From positions 62,001-126,000 of IMG/VR virus record IMGVR_UViG_3300050821_010639: a DNA stretch of 64,000 nt; one strand, 5' to 3'. Numbering within the stretch: the stretch's first letter is position 1; each line of letters begins with the position of its first letter. Under the pieces are notes generated by a model. It was not told the DNA's origin. It saw only the letters and a list, made by a program, of their open reading frames with translations, and did not search any database. The stretch comes from a virus. Shown here one piece after another: positions 14,002-21,447 of the stretch. The position numbers and the translations under genes are program-made.

Positions 14002-14035
14002 TTTTCCCTTGCCCTTCGTTCGGTTGCCTGGTCTC

Positions 14036-14065
14036 AACATAGTGCATGGCTTGACTTGAGTCAAG
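14036..14065 (-). promoter_or_regulatory. operator-promoter site 14
   Basis: CTTGACTTGAGTCAAG (14050-14065), perfect. TTGACT, 17 bases, TATGTT; about 28 bases of 5' leader to the ATG at 14001. Confidence 0.85.
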
Positions 14066-14068
14066 ACA

Positions 14069-14114
14069 ACGGCCGGCCCCGCCCCGGCGATTACCACGGG
14101 GCGGGGCCGGCCGT
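14069..14114. terminator. strong GC hairpin terminator
   Basis: ACGGCCGGCCCCGCCCC (14069-14085) and GGGGCGGGGCCGGCCGT (14098-14114), perfect 17-bp stem, 4 bases from operator site 14. Confidence 0.75.
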
Positions 14115-14116
14115 GC

Positions 14117-14716
14117 CTAGGAGCTGAGCACCCAGGTAGCAGCCGGGCCCTCGAAGCTCGGCTGCCAGGCCACCGATGCCAGCGCGGTGCCCGGGGGCAC
14201 CTCGAACGACACCCAGCCGCTTACCGTCTGGCCAGGGCCCGCCTCGAACTCGCCGTAACTGAAGTTGGGCCCGTCGGCGACGGTCATGGCCGACGGGGAG
14301 AATTCCGTGGTGTCGCTCCCGGTCGCCGCGGCGTCACTGTTGGCGTCGTCGCTCACCTGGCCGGTTACGCCCGTGATGGTGAACCGCGCCGCGGCCATGT
14401 GGTCGGCCGGGTCGGTCAGCGTCTCGTACTGAGTCAGGCTGGCACGCTGGTCGACCTTGACCAGCGTGACGGTGTAGACGACCGCGTTCCCCTTGTCATC
14501 GGTCGTGGTGACCGTGTAGCTCGTGCCGAGCGGGCCGGTGTTGTCCGGCGTCGCCGGGGCGCTGCTCGCAGGGGCAGCGAGGGTGCTTGCGCTCTGGCTG
14601 CTTGCACGGGTGACGGGCGGAGCCGGGGTCTTGCTGACCGCCGGCCCGCACGCTGCGACAGCGAGAACGGAGGCGCCGGCCAGCAGCGCGCTCGTTACTG
14701 TCTTGGAAAGCCTCAT
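14117..14716 (-). CDS. secreted lipoprotein
   Basis: 199 residues, ATG 14716 after leader GAAGGGCAGGCACACCATC. The N-terminus has K, a hydrophobic core and a lipobox (VLAVAACG, Cys near residue 23), so it should be exported, lipidated and held on the outer face of the membrane. A Thr/Ser/Pro-rich linker follows, then an Ig-like beta domain with VTTTDDKGN, VTLVKVDQRA and GWVSFEVPPG, the pattern of DUF4352-type lipoproteins. A temperate element encoding a surface lipoprotein often uses it for superinfection exclusion; that role is inference. Second gene after site 15. Confidence 0.8.
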   Translation of the reverse strand: MRLSKTVTSALLAGASVLAVAACGPAVSKTPAPPVTRASSQSASTLAAPASSAPATPDNTGPLGTSYTVTTTDDKGNAVVYTVTLVKVDQRASLTQYETLTDPADHMAAARFTITGVTGQVSDDANSDAAATGSDTTEFSPSAMTVADGPNFSYGEFEAGPGQTVSGWVSFEVPPGTALASVAWQPSFEGPAATWVLSS

Positions 14717-14761
14717 GATGGTGTGCCTGCCCTTCAGTTAACGGTGCCTGGTGGTGCGGGG

Positions 14762-15307
14762 TTACTCGCTCAGCGCGCCGGTGCGCGGGTCAGCCGTGAC
14801 CACGGTCAGGCTGTCGTGCCCAACCCGGGCGTAGCTGTCCCCGGCGCCGCCGAGCCGGGCCACGTTGACCCGCAGGCCCTTGTCAGTGAGGACCACGGCC
14901 AGGTCGCCGTCAGCGATCCCGCCCAGCGGCCGGCCCTTGATCGACACCCGTACCAGGGTCCCGCACGCCAGGTGAGCGGGCGTGCCCTTCGCGGCCATGG
15001 CGACGGCCTCGGGAAACTCGGCCGGCAGCACCCTGCGCACCTCGATGGGCATGAGCCCGTCTTCGGTCCTGACGGTAGCGAGGACGTGCGCGCCGTGCTT
15101 CTCGAATTCGGTCACGGGCCCGGTGTGCACGCGACCGATCTTGTCCGTGAACGTCACGCTGTCGCCTACGTGGAAGACGTGGAGCCCGTGACGCGGAAAC
15201 TTGATTCGTGCCTCGGTGACGGGCGCTTCGCCCTCACCGAGCAGCGCCCGGTACTTCGCGCTTGCCTCGGCCGGGGTGTCCCCGTCCCGCCTCGTGCTGT
15301 CTGACAT
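14762..15307 (-). CDS. hypothetical protein
   Basis: 181 residues, ATG 15307 after leader AGGGCAGGCACC. Helical first 25 residues, then mostly beta with valine-rich strands (FHVGDSVTFTDKIGRVHTG, GTLVRVSIKGRPLGG, VARLGGAGDSYARVGHD). The first strand pair resembles SH3-like KOW elements. Predicted cytoplasmic. First gene of the site 15 unit, with the lipoprotein downstream. Confidence 0.65.
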   Translation of the reverse strand: MSDSTRRDGDTPAEASAKYRALLGEGEAPVTEARIKFPRHGLHVFHVGDSVTFTDKIGRVHTGPVTEFEKHGAHVLATVRTEDGLMPIEVRRVLPAEFPEAVAMAAKGTPAHLACGTLVRVSIKGRPLGGIADGDLAVVLTDKGLRVNVARLGGAGDSYARVGHDSLTVVTADPRTGALSE

Positions 15308-15349
15308 GGTGCCTGCCCTCTACTCGTTCGGATCGTGCTTACGATGGCC

Positions 15350-15379
15350 AGCATAGTGCGCACCTTGACTTGAGTCAAG
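15350..15379 (-). promoter_or_regulatory. operator-promoter site 15
   Basis: CTTGACTTGAGTCAAG (15364-15379), perfect. TTGACT, 17 bases, TATGCT. Confidence 0.85.
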
Positions 15380-15384
15380 ACAGC

Positions 15385-15421
15385 AGTCAGCCCGGTAGCT
15401 GTCGTAGCTACCGGGCTGACT
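15385..15421. terminator. hairpin terminator
   Basis: AGTCAGCCCGGTAGCT (15385-15400) and AGCTACCGGGCTGACT (15406-15421), perfect 16-bp stem. Confidence 0.75.
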
Positions 15422-15442
15422 CAGGCTGTTGACGTGCCTGCC

Positions 15443-15514
15443 CTACTTGCCGTGCCTCGGCTCGTAGCCGGGCTTGCCCTCCGGCTTCTCCTCGCCCTCG
15501 TGGTTTCCGCGCAT
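15443..15514 (-). CDS. micro-ORF, 23 residues
   Basis: ATG at 15514 with a strong Shine-Dalgarno (GGGGGGAGGTGAGCAC). The peptide starts MRGNHEGEEKPEG and is entirely hydrophilic, with no Cys and no membrane segment. Immediately after its stop lies a copy of the cassette leader (AGGGCAGGCACGTC) with no start codon behind it, then the terminator. Short, but the ribosome site is among the best in the window. Confidence 0.45.
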   Translation of the reverse strand: MRGNHEGEEKPEGKPGYEPRHGK

Positions 15515-15566
15515 GTGCTCACCTCCCCCCGCTGAGTCGTACCCGTGAGCGCTGCGCCCGGCAGCG

Positions 15567-15935
15567 CTAGCCCAGTGCGACAGCTGCCGCGTCGCTAGCC
15601 ACGTCTAGCGCCTCGCTGTAGTCGATAGACTTGACCGCCTGCGCGACCTCTTCGTCGGTGAGCTTGCGCCCGGCGATGCGCTGCAAGTGCCCGCGGGTGA
15701 TACTCCACGCCTCGCGGTCATCCTCCAGCTCAGCCAGCTCATCGCGGGTAAGCCCGCAGACCCGCCAGGCCTCCACCTCTAGGCGGATGTCCGCGTACTC
15801 GTCGGGGTGCGGCGCGCGCACGCAGCCGGACAGCACGCGCTCTAGCTCCTCGTCAGTCGGCTCGTCCTCGCTGCCGTTGACGAACTGCATGGCGTACTTC
15901 ACGCGGCGCGCAGTCAGCGCGGTTGCCCTGGTCAT
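15567..15935 (-). CDS. hypothetical acidic helical protein
   Basis: 122 residues from ATG at 15935, set by leader GAAGGGCAGGCACTAT. Rich in Glu/Asp and helix, with a repeated DEE motif (EDEPTDEELERV, GRKLTDEEVAQAV). The two TDEE elements suggest a duplicated helical hairpin. Third gene of the site 16 unit. Function unknown. Confidence 0.65.
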   Translation of the reverse strand: MTRATALTARRVKYAMQFVNGSEDEPTDEELERVLSGCVRAPHPDEYADIRLEVEAWRVCGLTRDELAELEDDREAWSITRGHLQRIAGRKLTDEEVAQAVKSIDYSEALDVASDAAAVALG

Positions 15936-15949
15936 ATAGTGCCTGCCCT

Positions 15950-16327
15950 TCAGTTGGTTTCGTCGCCAGTAGGCGCGTAGGGGTCGTACTGCCATTCGCG
16001 CGGCTGCTCGCTGTCGGCCACCCGCAGCTTCAGCGCCTGTCCTGCGCAGGACAGGCGCGCCCGCTCGATGTAGGCAGGCAGGCTCGGGTCGACGTTCGCC
16101 CACAGCTCGGCACTGTCTGCGTCCACCAGCTCAGCCGGCTTCACGTAGGGGGCCGCCTCGCGCATTGACCGCGCGTCCGCCTGCCAGGTCCACCACTGCA
16201 CGGCGTACCCCCAGGTCTCCACGCGGTACCAGGCATCGCCCCCGGCCGCGACCACCAGGACCCGCGTCCCGCCCTCGTACGACACGTACGGGCTGGAGAC
16301 GACAGCTCCGTCAGGAAGCGTGCTCAT
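15950..16327 (-). CDS. hypothetical beta-rich protein
   Basis: 125 residues, ATG 16327 in ATGA overlap. Begins with strands (VVSSPYVSYEGGTRVLVV), a Trp-rich turn (YAVQWWTWQADAR) and a C-terminal half with charged helices. No motif recognised. Middle gene of the site 16 unit. Confidence 0.65.
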   Translation of the reverse strand: MSTLPDGAVVSSPYVSYEGGTRVLVVAAGGDAWYRVETWGYAVQWWTWQADARSMREAAPYVKPAELVDADSAELWANVDPSLPAYIERARLSCAGQALKLRVADSEQPREWQYDPYAPTGDETN

Positions 16328-16548
16328 TGGCGCACCTGACGCGACGCCTCGGTAACAACAGCCTGAGCCGCTTCACAGATTTCCCGTAGCTTGTCCTGCG
16401 AGTAACTACCGGGGCACTCCCGCATGTCCAGGGTGATTGCCTTCAGTGCTGCCAGGGCCGCCGCGGGCTGGTACGCCGGGACGAACCACTCGCCGTCGGC
16501 GCCCAGTACCCGGATCTGTACTTGCAGCTGCTCACCTAGCTTGCTCAT
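16324..16548 (-). CDS. small hypothetical protein
   Basis: 74 residues from ATG at 16548 after leader GAAGGGCAGGCACGTC. Mostly helical (ALAALKAITLDM, CEAAQAVVTEAS) after an N-terminal strand. First gene of the site 16 unit. Function unknown. Confidence 0.65.
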   Translation of the reverse strand: MSKLGEQLQVQIRVLGADGEWFVPAYQPAAALAALKAITLDMRECPGSYSQDKLREICEAAQAVVTEASRQVRQ

Positions 16549-16583
16549 GACGTGCCTGCCCTTCGTTCGGTTGCCTGGTGCCA

Positions 16584-16614
16584 ACAGTACCCTACGTACT
16601 TGACTCAAGTCAAG
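16584..16614 (-). promoter_or_regulatory. operator-promoter site 16
   Basis: CTTGACTCAAGTCAAG (16599-16614), perfect arms with the central dinucleotide reversed. TTGACT, 18 bases, TACTGT. Confidence 0.8.
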
Positions 16615-16622
16615 ACATGAGT

Positions 16623-16654
16623 AAGGCGGTCAGCCGTTTCCAGCTGACCGCCTT
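16623..16654. terminator. hairpin terminator
   Basis: AAGGCGGTCAGC (16623-16634) and GCTGACCGCCTT (16643-16654), perfect 12-bp stem. Confidence 0.7.
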
Positions 16655-16658
16655 GTCC

Positions 16659-16838
16659 CTACCGAACTCGCTTGCCCCGCAGGTCTGCCGCGTACGCGCG
16701 GCGGGTGCGCCGGCTGTAGCCGGTCTTGATGAGACCCCGCCGGCCGTGGTTCCAGCGGTGCGCCGTGTGCAGCCGGCTGAACGCGTCAACCTCGTCGGCT
16801 CCGCGGGTGGGGCGGGGGTGCATCTTCTCAACGTCCAT
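16659..16838 (-). CDS. small basic hypothetical protein
   Basis: 59 residues, ATG 16838, preceded by GAAGGGCAGGCACCC. Highly basic with about 15 Arg and several His (LHTAHRWNHGRRG, YSRRTRRAYAAD). Probably nucleic-acid associated. Single-gene cassette flanked by site 17 and the terminator at 16623-16654, which supports it as real despite its length. Confidence 0.65.
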   Translation of the reverse strand: MDVEKMHPRPTRGADEVDAFSRLHTAHRWNHGRRGLIKTGYSRRTRRAYAADLRGKRVR

Positions 16839-16873
16839 GGGTGCCTGCCCTTCGCTGTGGTGTTGTGCTTACC

Positions 16874-16903
16874 AGCATAGGTCAGGGCTTGACTTGAGTC
16901 AAG
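16874..16903 (-). promoter_or_regulatory. operator-promoter site 17
   Basis: CTTGACTTGAGTCAAG (16888-16903), perfect. TTGACT, 17 bases, TATGCT. Confidence 0.85.
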
Positions 16904-16908
16904 ACAGC

Positions 16909-16950
16909 AGAGCACCCCGGCTGTCCTGGCTAAGGCTGCCGGGGTGCTCT
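16909..16950. terminator. hairpin terminator
   Basis: AGAGCACCCCGGC (16909-16921) and GCCGGGGTGCTCT (16938-16950), perfect 13-bp stem. Confidence 0.7.
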
Positions 16951-16957
16951 GTAACAT

Positions 16958-17113
16958 CTAGTAGTTTGCCGTCAATCCATAAGCACCACCTCTGTCCGCA
17001 GGGTCGTACCTGAGTTGGCACGAGTCAAGAGGGACCGCCTTCGACGCACACAGCCCGGCCATGTCTAGCTGAGCGAGTGCGCGCCGCGCTGCCGGGTCAT
17101 CAGCAGTGCTCAT
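16958..17113 (-). CDS. small hypothetical protein
   Basis: 51 residues, ATG 17113 overlapping the upstream stop by 4 bases. A helical N-terminus is followed by KAVPLDSCQLRYDPA. The LDSCQ part is encoded by a degenerate copy of the operator (near 17014-17029), as if an old promoter had been absorbed into the reading frame. Last gene of the site 18 unit. Confidence 0.55.
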   Translation of the reverse strand: MSTADDPAARRALAQLDMAGLCASKAVPLDSCQLRYDPADRGGAYGLTANY

Positions 17114-17733
17114 GGTGCCGGCACCTCACTGGCAAGAATGAACGCGTAGCCGCCGGCGATGGCTGCGAAGCGGACACGGAGCACGCGCATCAAAGCCTCG
17201 AACCCGTGCGCCACGTCGGTGGCCTTGTGCCCGTGGTAGGGGTTGACGCTGCCGAACCAGGACGGGTCCAGCCGCGCGCACTCGTTCACGCCGTGCCAGC
17301 TCAGCACGTAGACGTCACTCGCCGACTGGCCCAGGCCGTTGCGGGCGGCGCCGTCAAACTCCACGGTCAGCTTCAGCCCGTGCGGCCCGGCCAGGTAGAC
17401 CGCAGTCCGCCTGGTACCGGGCTGCTCGGACTTGTGCTCAGCGGTCAGCCCGTGCTCACGGGCCAGGTCAACTACCTGCCGGGCCATCTCGGCGCGCTCG
17501 GCCTTGCGCCGCGAGGTCAGCGCAGCCGCGCGCGCCCGCAGGGCCGTGTCACCGCAGGCCCAGCAGCCTCGCGGGCTGCGGGCGTGCACGGTCTCAGCAT
17601 GGCCGCACACCTCGCACGACCGCAGGTGCGGGTGGAGGGCCGTCAGCGAGCGGTGCGCGCCCGAGACGCAGGGGACCGCGCGGCGGCTGGCCGCCGCGCG
17701 GTCCGGGAGAGGGGAGTCAGGCACTGTAGCCAC
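17110..17733 (-). CDS. zinc-ribbon hypothetical protein
   Basis: 207 residues with GTG at 17733; GTG at 17724 is an equally plausible start. The N-terminal third carries CEVCGHAE and CWACGD, a four-cysteine zinc ribbon near residues 40-62. A basic helix with AERAEMARQVVDLAREHG follows, then a mixed alpha/beta domain with LKLTVEFDGAARNG and VYVLSWHGVNE. The family is not recognised. Coupled to its neighbours in the site 18 unit. Confidence 0.65.
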   Translation of the reverse strand: MATVPDSPLPDRAAASRRAVPCVSGAHRSLTALHPHLRSCEVCGHAETVHARSPRGCWACGDTALRARAAALTSRRKAERAEMARQVVDLAREHGLTAEHKSEQPGTRRTAVYLAGPHGLKLTVEFDGAARNGLGQSASDVYVLSWHGVNECARLDPSWFGSVNPYHGHKATDVAHGFEALMRVLRVRFAAIAGGYAFILASEVPAP

Positions 17734-18391
17734 GCCCGGCCACCAGGGCGAGCGTGCACGGCTCGGCGGGCTCGGTCACCGCGGGGACGTACTCCTGTAC
17801 CTGGCCCTCCACCTTGTCGGTGTAGTGCGCCGGCGCGATGACGTGAGTGACCTCAGCCTGTACCAGGGCTGAAACGCGACCGCTCGCGTGGCGGCGGAAC
17901 AGCATGCGCACGTCACCAAAATGGTGGTCGTCGGCAAGCGGGGCGCCCGACGTGTACGACAGCCAGTCCAGCTCATCGGCCATCAGGCCCGCGTGCGTGC
18001 CGTCAGCCAGCTGGTACATCGCCCACAGCCCGGCCTCGTCTCGCGTGTAGACGGGCATCCCGGCCACGCGCACGGGGATACCGGGCTGGTAGCTTTCCCT
18101 GGCCATGTCGGCCATGAAGTTCTCCATCGACGGCGGCTGAGCCGGGATGCCGGCCTCCTGGCCTGTCGCGGGGCGGACGCTGCCGTTCACCTCGTAGGCG
18201 CCCGGCTCAGCCGGGTTCAGGTTGAACTTGCCCAGTAGCGGGGCGACGCGCGACGCGCGAGTCACCCAGTAACGGTTGGTCGCCCACATCTCGCCGGCGT
18301 ACTCGCCCACGAACAATCCGGCGGGGCCGTACTTGGTGCTGTACCCGCGCATGACGCGCTTCTTGATTTCGGTGAAGCTGTTGGGGTCCAT
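17717..18391 (-). CDS. hypothetical protein
   Basis: 224 residues, ATG 18391 after leader CGAAGGGCAGGCACACG. Starts with a basic helix, then GPAGLFVGEYAGEMWATNRY, a Pro-rich centre, and a C-terminal half with DADELDWLSY-like acidic turns and VTHVIAPAHYTDKVEG. Predicted soluble. No family recognised. First gene of the site 18 unit. Confidence 0.65.
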   Translation of the reverse strand: MDPNSFTEIKKRVMRGYSTKYGPAGLFVGEYAGEMWATNRYWVTRASRVAPLLGKFNLNPAEPGAYEVNGSVRPATGQEAGIPAQPPSMENFMADMARESYQPGIPVRVAGMPVYTRDEAGLWAMYQLADGTHAGLMADELDWLSYTSGAPLADDHHFGDVRMLFRRHASGRVSALVQAEVTHVIAPAHYTDKVEGQVQEYVPAVTEPAEPCTLALVAGRGYSA

Positions 18392-18427
18392 CGTGTGCCT
18401 GCCCTTCGGTTGCCTGCTTACAGGTCC

Positions 18428-18457
18428 AGCTTAAGGCATCACTTGACTCAAGTCAAG
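18428..18457 (-). promoter_or_regulatory. operator-promoter site 18
   Basis: CTTGACTCAAGTCAAG (18442-18457), perfect arms. TTGACT, 17 bases, TAAGCT. The TAA of the -10 is the stop codon of the upstream gene. Confidence 0.85.
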
Positions 18458-18847
18458 TAGCCCTACGCTTGCCTGCCAGCTCTGCGCGCAACGAGTGATC
18501 ATGAGTGCAGCTCCGGGCAGTCGCCGACGTGCGGCCGGTAGCCGGCCCCATAGCTCTAGCGAGTCCTGCTCAGGAACCGGGTCAACGCAGATCGAGCGGA
18601 ATGAGTTCTCGGTAAAGATCAGCTTCTCCGCCCGCAGCAGCACCCACACCGGCCAGTGCGACCCGTAGCGCAGGTCGGTGTGCCTGTCGTGCTCGCGGTC
18701 ATCGAGCGAGAGCGGGCAGTACGCGAACCAGGACCAGGCGCCCGCCACGGTGCAGTGCGCCCGGTAGGTGCGCCGCAGCTCGGTACAGGGAGGCAGGTCC
18801 GCACCTGCCTCCCTCAGCCGCTTGAGCAGGCGCTCGATCTTGGTCAC
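18431..18847 (-). CDS. hypothetical protein ending in operator
   Basis: 138 residues, GTG 18847 in GTGA overlap. Basic helical N-terminus (KIERLLKRLREAGADLPP), then an aromatic middle (GAWSWFAYCPLSLDDREHD) and a strand-rich part (HWPVWVLLRAEKLIFTENS). The last residues, LDLSQVMP, are encoded by operator site 18, and the stop is the first half of that promoter -10. Function unknown. Confidence 0.7.
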   Translation of the reverse strand: MTKIERLLKRLREAGADLPPCTELRRTYRAHCTVAGAWSWFAYCPLSLDDREHDRHTDLRYGSHWPVWVLLRAEKLIFTENSFRSICVDPVPEQDSLELWGRLPAARRRLPGAALMITRCAQSWQASVGLLDLSQVMP

Positions 18848-19098
18848 AGCGACGCGGGAGCTGCCGCGTGCGGCAGCTCGGTCAGGAACTCGGCCGGGTA
18901 GTGAGCGCCGCAGCCGCAGAAGACCCCGCCGCAGCCGCAGCGGTCCGGGCCGCCCTCGGGGCGCGCGCCGTGCGGCGCGTGCTCGGTGCAGAACGCCTCT
19001 TCGGCTTGCGCGTGCTCAGGGCGGCCGGCGTCGTATCCGCGCCAAACGACCCCTACCCACTTGCGCTCTACGGTCAGCCCGTCAGCGGTACGGCTCAT
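18844..19098 (-). CDS. Cys-rich zinc-binding hypothetical protein
   Basis: 84 residues, ATG 19098 after AGAGGGGCACATC. Six cysteines clustered as FCTEHAPHG and RCGCGGVFCGCGAHY near residues 37-66 give a compact zinc-ribbon-like core. First gene of the two-gene site 19 unit. Function unknown. Confidence 0.65.
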   Translation of the reverse strand: MSRTADGLTVERKWVGVVWRGYDAGRPEHAQAEEAFCTEHAPHGARPEGGPDRCGCGGVFCGCGAHYPAEFLTELPHAAAPASL

Positions 19099-19126
19099 GA
19101 TGTGCCCCTCTCGGTTGCCTGCTCCG

Positions 19127-19156
19127 AGTCTAGGGCATGGCTTGACTCAAGTCAAG
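19127..19156 (-). promoter_or_regulatory. operator-promoter site 19
   Basis: CTTGACTCAAGTCAAG (19141-19156), perfect. TTGACT, 17 bases, TAGACT. The upstream gene stop (19152-19154) lies inside the palindrome. Confidence 0.85.
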
Positions 19157-19400
19157 AAGTCTGGTGATGTCCCCTGGTGTGCACGTCCACCGCGATGTCG
19201 CCCAGCACGTTGCCGGCGTGCCCGAGCAGCTGCAAGAGCACCGCCGCGAACACCGACACGCAGGGCCGGCAGACCCGCGGCATCCTCGGCTGGCCGTCAG
19301 GCGTCATCACCGGGACGTGCAGCGCGGGCGAGTCCTGGTCGCCGCACAGCGCGCACGCCAGCCCGGGAACCATCATGACCTCGGTCTTGCGGTCGGTCAC
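19152..19400 (-). CDS. zinc-ribbon hypothetical protein
   Basis: 82 residues from GTG 19400, which overlaps the upstream stop by 4 bases. Contains CALCGDQD near residue 17 and CRPC near residue 44, a four-cysteine zinc ribbon, followed by a hydrophobic helix (VFAAVLLQLLGHAGNVLG). It ends with a TGA that is part of operator site 19. Function unknown. Confidence 0.65.
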   Translation of the reverse strand: MTDRKTEVMMVPGLACALCGDQDSPALHVPVMTPDGQPRMPRVCRPCVSVFAAVLLQLLGHAGNVLGDIAVDVHTRGHHQTS

Positions 19401-19705
19401 GGCCAGCCCTTCCACTCAGTGGCGATGCTGAGCCTGGCGGCGCCCCTCAGCAGGATGGCCGAGCGCTCCCGGCTGCGCGCGGGCAGGTCCACGTAAGCGA
19501 ACAGCCGAGCGCGGGCCGCCGCCACCAGGCGGACCAGGCCGAGCACGTGCGCCGCGTCCCGGCTGTCCTGCTCGGACATCACCCAGTCGCCCGCGCTGGT
19601 GCCTGACGCCTCGCGCAACAGGCGGGCGAACAGCACCCGGTCGTTGTCGCCCTGGCCGTCGCGCAGCTCTCTCAGCAGGCCCTCGCCGTCGGTACCGTCG
19701 TTCAT
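19397..19705 (-). CDS. small hypothetical helical protein
   Basis: 102 residues, ATG 19705. No cassette leader or palindrome upstream; the region before it is a G-run (GGGGGGTTAAGAAAA) next to a perfect 26-bp palindrome. Helical, with Arg-rich amphipathic repeats (VLFARLLREASG, LARLFAYV-like elements). Function unknown. Confidence 0.6.
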   Translation of the reverse strand: MNDGTDGEGLLRELRDGQGDNDRVLFARLLREASGTSAGDWVMSEQDSRDAAHVLGLVRLVAAARARLFAYVDLPARSRERSAILLRGAARLSIATEWKGWP

Positions 19706-19728
19706 TTTTCTTAACCCCCCACAGGTCA

Positions 19729-19754
19729 GGGCGGGTGCCGGCCGGCACCCGCCC
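19729..19754. terminator. 26-bp perfect palindrome, terminator
   Basis: GGGCGGGTGCCGG (19729-19741) and CCGGCACCCGCCC (19742-19754) pair without a loop. It ends the gene stopping at 19779. Confidence 0.65.
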
Positions 19755-19778
19755 TTTACTTCCTACGCCGTGCGGTGG

Positions 19779-20513
19779 TCACCGCGCAGCTTGTTCCGCC
19801 TCAGCCGGCACCACCTGCCAGTAACCATCGGCGTAACCGACCAGGAAAACAGGGCTTCCGGTGACGCTAGCTGACTGAAACCGCTCCGGCCCCAGGCGCG
19901 GGTACTCCTGCGCCCGGCTCACGACCGCCACCACGTGGCCGCGCTGCCGGCGAGTCTGCTCAGCCAGGTACGCTACGGCCTCGCTCCTCGTGAGCCTGCC
20001 CTCGGCACGGCGCTTCTCGTCCGGACCGCGGTACCGCTGCCGGTCAGCTGCTGTCAGGGCCTCCTGCTGCGCAGCCAGGGCGTCATCGAGCGCGCCCTTG
20101 AACGCGGTCACGTCGGTCACGGCGACCTTGCGGATAGGGTCGGCGGGACCGGTCCCGCCGACCAGCAGGACGACGCACTGAGAGCCGTCCGTGGCCACAA
20201 CCAGCTCCGGGGTGAGCTGACGGCCGAACGTGCCCTTTCCCGGCTCAGCCAGCGCGACCTCGGTCACCAGCGACGCCGGCGTGCGCCCGTAGGCACCCGC
20301 GCCAAGGAACTGGTACCCGATGAAGATCCGGTCCGGGTAGTTGTCCAGGTTCAGGAACCAGCCGTCCTGATGCGGCTCAGCGTCGGTGATGACGCCGGTG
20401 TGCTCCGCGTGCAGCGTGCGCGGCCCGCAAGTCGCCTTGATGTAGCGGCGGACCGTCACCCGGTCCCCCGGCCGGGGCTCGTAGGCCCCGGCCTCGCTCT
20501 GCTGAATGCTCAC
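19779..20513 (-). CDS. hypothetical protein
   Basis: 244 residues from GTG 20513 (GTGA overlap). The N-terminal third is beta-rich with an SH3-like arrangement (GDRVTVRRYIKATCG, EHTGVITDAEPHQDGWFL). The middle has a nucleotide-site-like hydrophobic patch (QCVVLLVGGTG) but no real Walker motif, and the C-terminal third is basic and helical. Second gene after site 20. Family not recognised. Confidence 0.65.
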   Translation of the reverse strand: MSIQQSEAGAYEPRPGDRVTVRRYIKATCGPRTLHAEHTGVITDAEPHQDGWFLNLDNYPDRIFIGYQFLGAGAYGRTPASLVTEVALAEPGKGTFGRQLTPELVVATDGSQCVVLLVGGTGPADPIRKVAVTDVTAFKGALDDALAAQQEALTAADRQRYRGPDEKRRAEGRLTRSEAVAYLAEQTRRQRGHVVAVVSRAQEYPRLGPERFQSASVTGSPVFLVGYADGYWQVVPAEAEQAAR

Positions 20514-20755
20514 TGGACACCGCCGCGCAGCTCGTTCGCCTTGGCCCGGCACAGGTCCGCCAGCTGGTCAAGCTCAGCGGCGTTCAGGTAGATGTGCTGG
20601 GAGGTGGTGACGCACTCGGGGTTGAGCGTCAGCCGCACCTGGCCGCCGATCTCGGCCCGGCGGACCGCGATGGTCGACTCGTCTTCGGTCACGATGTCGG
20701 CTGACCTGGAGAGGTCTCCGCCCCACGCGTCCCGCATTCCGGGTTCTACTAGCAT
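20510..20755 (-). CDS. small hypothetical protein
   Basis: 81 residues, ATG 20755 after leader GAAGGGCAGGCACCCG. Mixed strand/helix, ending in an acidic helix (NAAELDQLADLCRAKANEL). First gene of the site 20 unit. Function unknown. Confidence 0.65.
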   Translation of the reverse strand: MLVEPGMRDAWGGDLSRSADIVTEDESTIAVRRAEIGGQVRLTLNPECVTTSQHIYLNAAELDQLADLCRAKANELRGGVQ

Positions 20756-20791
20756 CGGGTGCCTGCCCTTCGCTCGGTTGCTGATAGCTCC

Positions 20792-20821
20792 ACTGTAGTG
20801 CATGGCTTGACTTGAGTCAAG
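20792..20821 (-). promoter_or_regulatory. operator-promoter site 20
   Basis: CTTGACTTGAGTCAAG (20806-20821), perfect. TTGACT, 17 bases, TACAGT. Confidence 0.85.
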
Positions 20822-20874
20822 AACGTAACGCAGCCCCGAACGGGTGACACGCCCGGGGGCCTCGCGCACTCTCG

Positions 20875-21417
20875 CTAGCCGCGGCGCGGCCGGTAGAAGT
20901 AGTGCGGCACGATGTTCAGCGCGTAGGTGCCGACGAACCTCGGCATGCTGCCGGCCAGCTCCCCGCAGTGCCAGTCAGCGTGCACGGCCAGGCGCTCCCA
21001 CACCTCGCCCCCGGTCCGCAGGCCGACCGGCGCGTCAGGGGGTGCCGGCGCGTCCCACCGTGCGAGGTCGAACGCGTCGAGCGTGTCCAGTGCCTTCATC
21101 ACCGCCAGGCGGAATTGCAGCAGCAGGTACGGCCTCGGGTAAACGTCGCTGCTCACTGCCTTGCTGACGGGGCCGGCCTCGGCCGCGTCCGTGTCGTTGA
21201 ACACCTGGTGGAAATCGCGGCTGAACAGCAGCTGGCCATTGAACCACGAGCTGAACAGGTCAGCGACGCAGGCCAGATGCCCGGTCGTCCAGGCTGCTGA
21301 GAACCCGGTAGCGTTCGCCGCGAAAAACTCCTCCTCGCTAAGCGGCTCCAGCGCGAGCACCAGCCTGTTGCCGGCGCTGTCCATCTGCCGCTCGATGAGC
21401 TGCCTGAGATCCGTCAT
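20875..21417 (-). CDS. DinB/YfiT-fold protein
   Basis: 180 residues from ATG 21417 after AGAGGTAGGCAC. Four-helix-bundle DinB pattern: N-terminal helix, FSAAWTTGHLACVADL with the first metal-type His near 49, SSDVYPRPYLLLQFRLAV, and C-terminal VHADWHCGELAGSMPRF supplying the other two His. DinB-superfamily proteins bind a divalent metal; many are thiol-dependent transferases or of unknown substrate. On a mobile element it may act in stress or thiol chemistry (inference). No palindrome promoter was found upstream. Confidence 0.75.
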   Translation of the reverse strand: MTDLRQLIERQMDSAGNRLVLALEPLSEEEFFAANATGFSAAWTTGHLACVADLFSSWFNGQLLFSRDFHQVFNDTDAAEAGPVSKAVSSDVYPRPYLLLQFRLAVMKALDTLDAFDLARWDAPAPPDAPVGLRTGGEVWERLAVHADWHCGELAGSMPRFVGTYALNIVPHYFYRPRRG

Positions 21418-21447
21418 GTGCCTACCTCTCGTTCGTGCCTGCATGAC

